Of a stretch of 64,000 nucleotides of DNA, positions 60,001 through 64,000 are shown in pieces (positions within the stretch are counted from its first letter, which is position 1; each line of letters starts with the position of its first letter). This DNA is from Malachius bipustulatus. Its lineage: Eukaryota; Arthropoda; Insecta; Coleoptera; Melyridae. The notes beneath the pieces are model-generated. The model was not told the DNA's origin, did not search any database, and was given only the letters and a program-made list of their open reading frames with translations. Made by a program: the position numbers and the translations under genes. The stretch spans positions 30,968,162 to 31,032,161 of the forward strand of contig OU342637.1 of assembly GCA_910589415.1 (NCBI GenBank), given 5' to 3'.

Positions 60001-61560
60001 AACACGACCACGTTTCCCTAGTTTTCCGTCGTTACACAACTACCACTGGGCGGAGTGTTGTTCCCGAGGTGTGACCAGGAGAAAACTTGGTGAAGACTAC
60101 ACAAAAAATCAGGCTACACCCTAGGGGGGTTATTTATATTAATTAATAAAGAAGCTTTCTTGTTTCCATGACAATTTCACGGGGAATCTTAGCACCTTTC
60201 ACCTAACTCGTCACTCATTTCGCTTATGGAAAATATTCCATGAGCATAGGTAATTGTCTCGGGAGGATTAAACCATAAATTAATAAGAATGCATGTGCAT
60301 AACAATCCCCCATGTCTATCAAATGAGGTCTCCAGTTGATCTCTTCTTTTGGAAGCCGTATTGGCGGTCGCTCTTTCCAAGTGCTTACTTCAAACTCGTT
60401 GATAGCTCCATAATCCGGACTGACAGGATATTCTGAATGCGAGAAATAAATTCGCGTCCAAGTACAACAAAACCCCCTAACACAGAATTACCATTAATTT
60501 ATAATAGTGCCGTGAGAGGGCACATTTTTCGGTCGATTCATAAGTTTGTAGCTTCAAGCGCACTAACCGTCATGTTAATTTGAACTTATAGCTAACAACA
60601 AGATCCTCTTTCAACAACGTTCTCCTTATTCCTAAAAGACTGATTCATAGAGCAGGGAGTCGCGGAAAAATGCCCCGAAAACACTCGTATACATCTCACT
60701 TTACATAACATTTTAATAGAAGAGCGTCGTCTAGAAAATGCCGACATGCCGTCGTTAGTATACCAAGTAAGTGAACGTCGTCATCTATGATGGTGCTTGG
60801 TGCTTGGTGCTAGTGCTATTATTATGGCTGGTGGTGTTTTCCTTTCGGGAAGTCTACGAGTGCATAAATATCCGAGAGGCGAGTGGAAACTTTTAAAAGA
60901 ATAGCTGGCGAAATGAGAACAAATTGCCGCACTAATTTATGTAGCGCGTCTTGAGAACGTGCAATTTACTGTCGCAGTTGTGTCTTTTGTTTTATGTGAC
61001 AGTTTAGTAGGAGATAACAAAGCAGCATCGCGACAGCGAGTTCGCAGTAGCAGCGTCTCGAATGGCGTCCCAGATGGTAGATAGCGTGCATGTCGTTGGC
61101 AGCACTGCCATTGTTGCCAACCCACGTAGATTATTCATGATACCGTATCAAAAGACAAATTATAACCAAACGGGGACGCATTTTTTACCCCTTTTCACGT
61201 CGAGTGTAAATATTTGTAGCCGGCTGGCTTCTTGTAATGTATAACGGGGGAAAAATGGAGGATGGTAGGTACGACTGTTTCTTGTATATCTGTGTTCTCT
61301 GTGTTAAATGGATTCTTTCTTCTAGTTTCGTTGAAAAGTTCCTCGATCGTTAATTTAGTTATAATAACTATGTAGTAACAGTTCTAGTTCTTTATTTACA
61401 TACCTGGACGAAATTGCCATTCCTATAATTTTTTTTTTGCTGTTAATTTATGCTGTGTTGTCGTTCATTTTTGTGATCGTTATTTTAGTCAAAATTGCTT
61501 ATATTTTACTTAACTTCAAACTTTCAAAAGGACTAAATTAGGGTTGGGAAATAGTTTCCT

Positions 61561-61690
61561 TCTATTTACCTTGAAAGTTAAATTTACCTATTTCTGGCTT
61601 CAAAGTTATATCTACCATAAAGTCGATATTACCTTTAAAGTGAAATTTACCTATTTCTACCTTCAAAGTTAGATCCATACAATCGATAGT
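61561..61690 (-). repeat. Minisatellite, inverted copy 2 of the 45.1-kb family
   Basis: AAATTTACCTATTTCTGGCT, TTCAAAGTTATATCTACC, AAAGTCGATATTACC and AAATTTACCTATTTCTACC recur at about 60 bp, the reverse complement of the units at 45144-45278. Confidence 0.6.
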
Positions 61691-63004
61691 AAGAAAACTA
61701 GGATTGTAAAATAATTTTAGATCTAATATACGTCGATTTGAGGTAAATTTAACATAAAATGGTACTTTTATTATAAACAAACAACTAGTTCTAGTTGTTA
61801 ATCTGGGCTACATTTTACAAAAAAACATCAAATAAATGCTCTAAAAAATAGTAACAAATCAGAAGATTTAGTTGTACGATCGAAGATTAATAGAGACAAG
61901 GAAATGTTAAAAATGACCCCCTTCCGATAACACCACCTTCACATCCGACATCCACTTCGTTCCTAACGACGCCGCCCATAACTCTTCACTTCTTTAATAA
62001 AGATTCCCGGATTAATGATCCCCTTCCACCGAAATCCCCTATCGATCATAGCCGGAGCATCCCCGATCGCCCCCAAGAAGTGGCTGCCGGTTCTCGTAAA
62101 TTATAACTCCACCCCCGTGTGATGGATGAGGGGGCATTTCATTAGAATAAGTGCCTCGCCGGTAGTACGGCCCGTTGCCGGAGATTTATGTGTTTATGCC
62201 CGGAATTAGCCGAAAAGCGGGCGCAGTCGATTAAAATTCACTATGTTCCGGGGCGAGGAAGAGTTGAAAGTGTTGTAATTTATTTCGGCGAGCTCCTTCG
62301 AGGAGTTTGTCATCGATAAATTAGACGCGGTCCTGTTATCTTGATTCGGTTTTCTGATGGAAATCGGGTAACTGTTTTCTTTTTATTGTTAAGTAGTAAA
62401 ATTGCAATATATACCTAGTCTTGGAAACTACCGCAACATTTTATTTTTCTTGTTAAACGAGAGTTTCATAATAATTAAGTGGGCGTTATAAATAAGTAAC
62501 AAGGGAATTAATCACGTCCACAAATCACTGTTCTGCAGTATTTAACACCACCGTTAGACAAGTTAACCAATTACAATGTCGCTTGAGGTTTGTTCCAGTC
62601 ACGCTAGCTGAGAAATTTGCTTACGGGTGATTCGAAAAGAGTTTCTTTAATGACTTGGATACAAATGTAGGTGGAAGTTTCATCTATACATGCGAAAATC
62701 TATTAGACTTATTAGACAAAATAACAATAAATAACAAGAACATCTCTACATCAGTGATTACGCAAACATAATTAATAATAAAGCTACTTACCGGATCGTA
62801 TACGAAGTTATATCTCAATAATAATAATTATAAATTGAAAATTAGAAGAATAACTAACTGCTCTGTTTCTCATGCAACTTCTACAACGAACGGGAGTTTG
62901 CATAATGTTGAAGACCAGTTGAAAATTCAAATAGTTGTAAAAATACCAACCAAATTCCGTTCTTTTTGTGGACCTTTCGCAAAATGAATTGTGATAAACT
63001 CACA

Positions 63005-63036
63005 ATGGATGTCCTAGTCACTCCTAGGACATCCAT
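63005..63036. repeat. Perfect 13-bp hairpin
   Basis: ATGGATGTCCTAG (63005-63017), a 6-nt loop, then CTAGGACATCCAT (63024-63036). No T-run follows; not a terminator in this context. Confidence 0.8.
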
Positions 63037-63099
63037 GGAGTGTTAAAAACGAAAAAATATGTTTCGTAAGCTGTGGAGATCAGTTCTAATCCGACTCCA

Positions 63100-63340
63100 A
63101 GAAACAGCTCGGTTTCGCTGGACCAGGTGAAGGAACTAATGTCCCCTGAGAAAAAGGAAGACGAATAACAAGAGTACAAACCTTCGGGAGAGACTTTCTC
63201 ACACCGGAGGACCTGGATACATTAGCAGAAGTCAAGATGGTCAGCTTCCTTAAAGAGACTGACATAATGGGGTTAATGTAGCACGAGAAGATGTGAGCCA
63301 CAATACGCCACAGTAGGTGTCACAATGGTCCATTCACGAT
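63100..63340 (+). pseudogene. LINE ORF2 C-terminal scrap with 3' UTR
   Basis: Plus-strand frame with TFGRDFLTPEDLDTLAEVKM then VSFLKETDIMGLM and stop at about 63281. It resembles the end of I/R1-like ORF2 proteins (a P-x-DL-x-x-L then LLxFxKxT step). The following CACAATACGCCACAGTAGG and CACAATGGTCCA resemble LINE 3' UTR endings of the RxxHNxx type. Upstream frames are broken. Target duplications were not identified. Confidence 0.5.
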
Positions 63341-64000
63341 GAATCTAATTAATAAGTACATGCTTTCATGCCTTCAGTTGTGTGTGCAAAAGTTTTCTAA
63401 TTTCTGTAAAGGGAACCTATAGTGGCAATTGAATTCCCGCACCTAAATCCCAAGAAAATCTCATATACATATATTTAGCACTAAGCAATTTGTCAATTAT
63501 TCCCGTAATTACCTACGTTCGTCTTTTCACTAACAAAAAGTAACGTCGTCGGTCCCGATATTGGACATAAAAATGTTTGAGAACTACATTCAGCGAAAGA
63601 AACCGTCTTCTCAGCAAGATAAAATCCAGGCGGGGACGGCCGTTTATATAATATTCCCCGTAGTGTGACGATATTGTCCTCCCGGCCGCCATCTTGGTGG
63701 CACCGGGTTGGAGTAACGGCGCGTCGTAAAGATACTCTAAGTACAGTTAGTATCTGGACAGCGGTCTCATATATGGCACTCTTACCGGGGAGAACTGATA
63801 TTATAACTCCATAACGACCGCGCGACCGCCCTTCCCATTGTTTTCAGCCGGTGCTGCTGGTGTCCCTCTCTCGGCCTCGGAACAGCTCCCTCTCGACGAA
63901 CGACGGGACTGATTTTTACCGCAGATGTTTTATTAAAAACTACGATCAATGTCCGGTTTTATTGAAACCATAACTCTTTCGCAGCTCGCACGGCTGCCCC
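63341..64000. other. No gene seen; GC-rich island at the right edge
   Basis: AT-rich to about 63590, then a GC-rich block (63600-63900) like the other islands. No coding or RNA feature recognised. Confidence 0.4.

Larger units (their letters stand above)
57060..63085. other. Gene desert with GC-rich islands
   Basis: Islands at about 57600-57960, 58780-59180 and 62020-62300 contain ATTAATCATAATTAAG, TTTATGGAAAT and similar words. No open frame is supported by splice signals or motifs. An inverted copy of the 45.1-kb minisatellite lies at 61561-61690. Confidence 0.4.

Overview
The window reads as nuclear DNA of an insect. It is AT-rich, has one gene split into six exons by GT-AG introns of 285 bp to 3.65 kb, and is full of LINE copies, short inverted-repeat transposons, minisatellites and satellites. 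The order cannot be fixed from the sequence. No rRNA, tRNA, CRISPR array or prokaryotic gene organisation was seen.

Left part (1-11.7 kb): after 2 kb of AT-rich DNA there is a frameshifted THAP-domain remnant (about 2.16-2.37 kb). Then comes the only host gene that can be fully assembled: a minus-strand, six-exon, 417-codon gene of the fatty acid hydroxylase/sterol desaturase superfamily (3682-11679) with all three histidine clusters. Its second intron is largely transposon. It holds a 374-bp TA-flanked inverted-repeat element, and a palindromic element that was itself hit by a TA-flanked palindrome in one arm and a hAT-type MITE with a perfect 8-bp duplication in the other.

Middle left (11.7-24 kb): a repeat-dense tract. 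It contains GACGTC-rich repeats, a 553-bp inverted-dimer MITE, an 8-unit ~151-bp satellite, a 76-bp tandem repeat with a MITE insertion whose empty site survives in the sister units, and a 48-bp minisatellite open on both strands. A frameshifted gene remnant resembling the N-terminus of the arthropod DUF4806 family follows. Next is a 5'-truncated RNase H-bearing LINE (19551-22943) with a 12-bp target duplication; its open frame starts in host flank. A second copy of the 237-bp MITE follows.

Right part (24-64 kb): mostly a gene desert made of AT-rich DNA and scattered GC-rich islands with recurrent TTTATG/CATAAA and TAATTA words. This suggests, but does not prove, a developmental regulatory landscape or long intron. 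Within it are a truncated LINE with a 16-bp duplication, a decayed jockey-like reverse transcriptase, two related and one independent module with heat-shock-element pentamers upstream of a TATA/initiator pair (36.06-37.05 and 39.50-39.89 kb) but no heat-shock coding region, and a fold-back element with 58-bp inverted termini, 9-bp flanking duplication and about ten internal degenerate repeats (49463-50808). There is also a LINE with two intact overlapping ORFs (50963-55844), another 553-bp inverted-dimer MITE and a LINE 3' fragment near the right end.

The observations most worth a second look are the heat-shock-like promoter modules without a gene, the fold-back element whose terminal core is reiterated inside it, the shared CAGGGTG...CACCCTG termini of four otherwise unrelated palindromes, and the chimeric start of the truncated LINE ORF.
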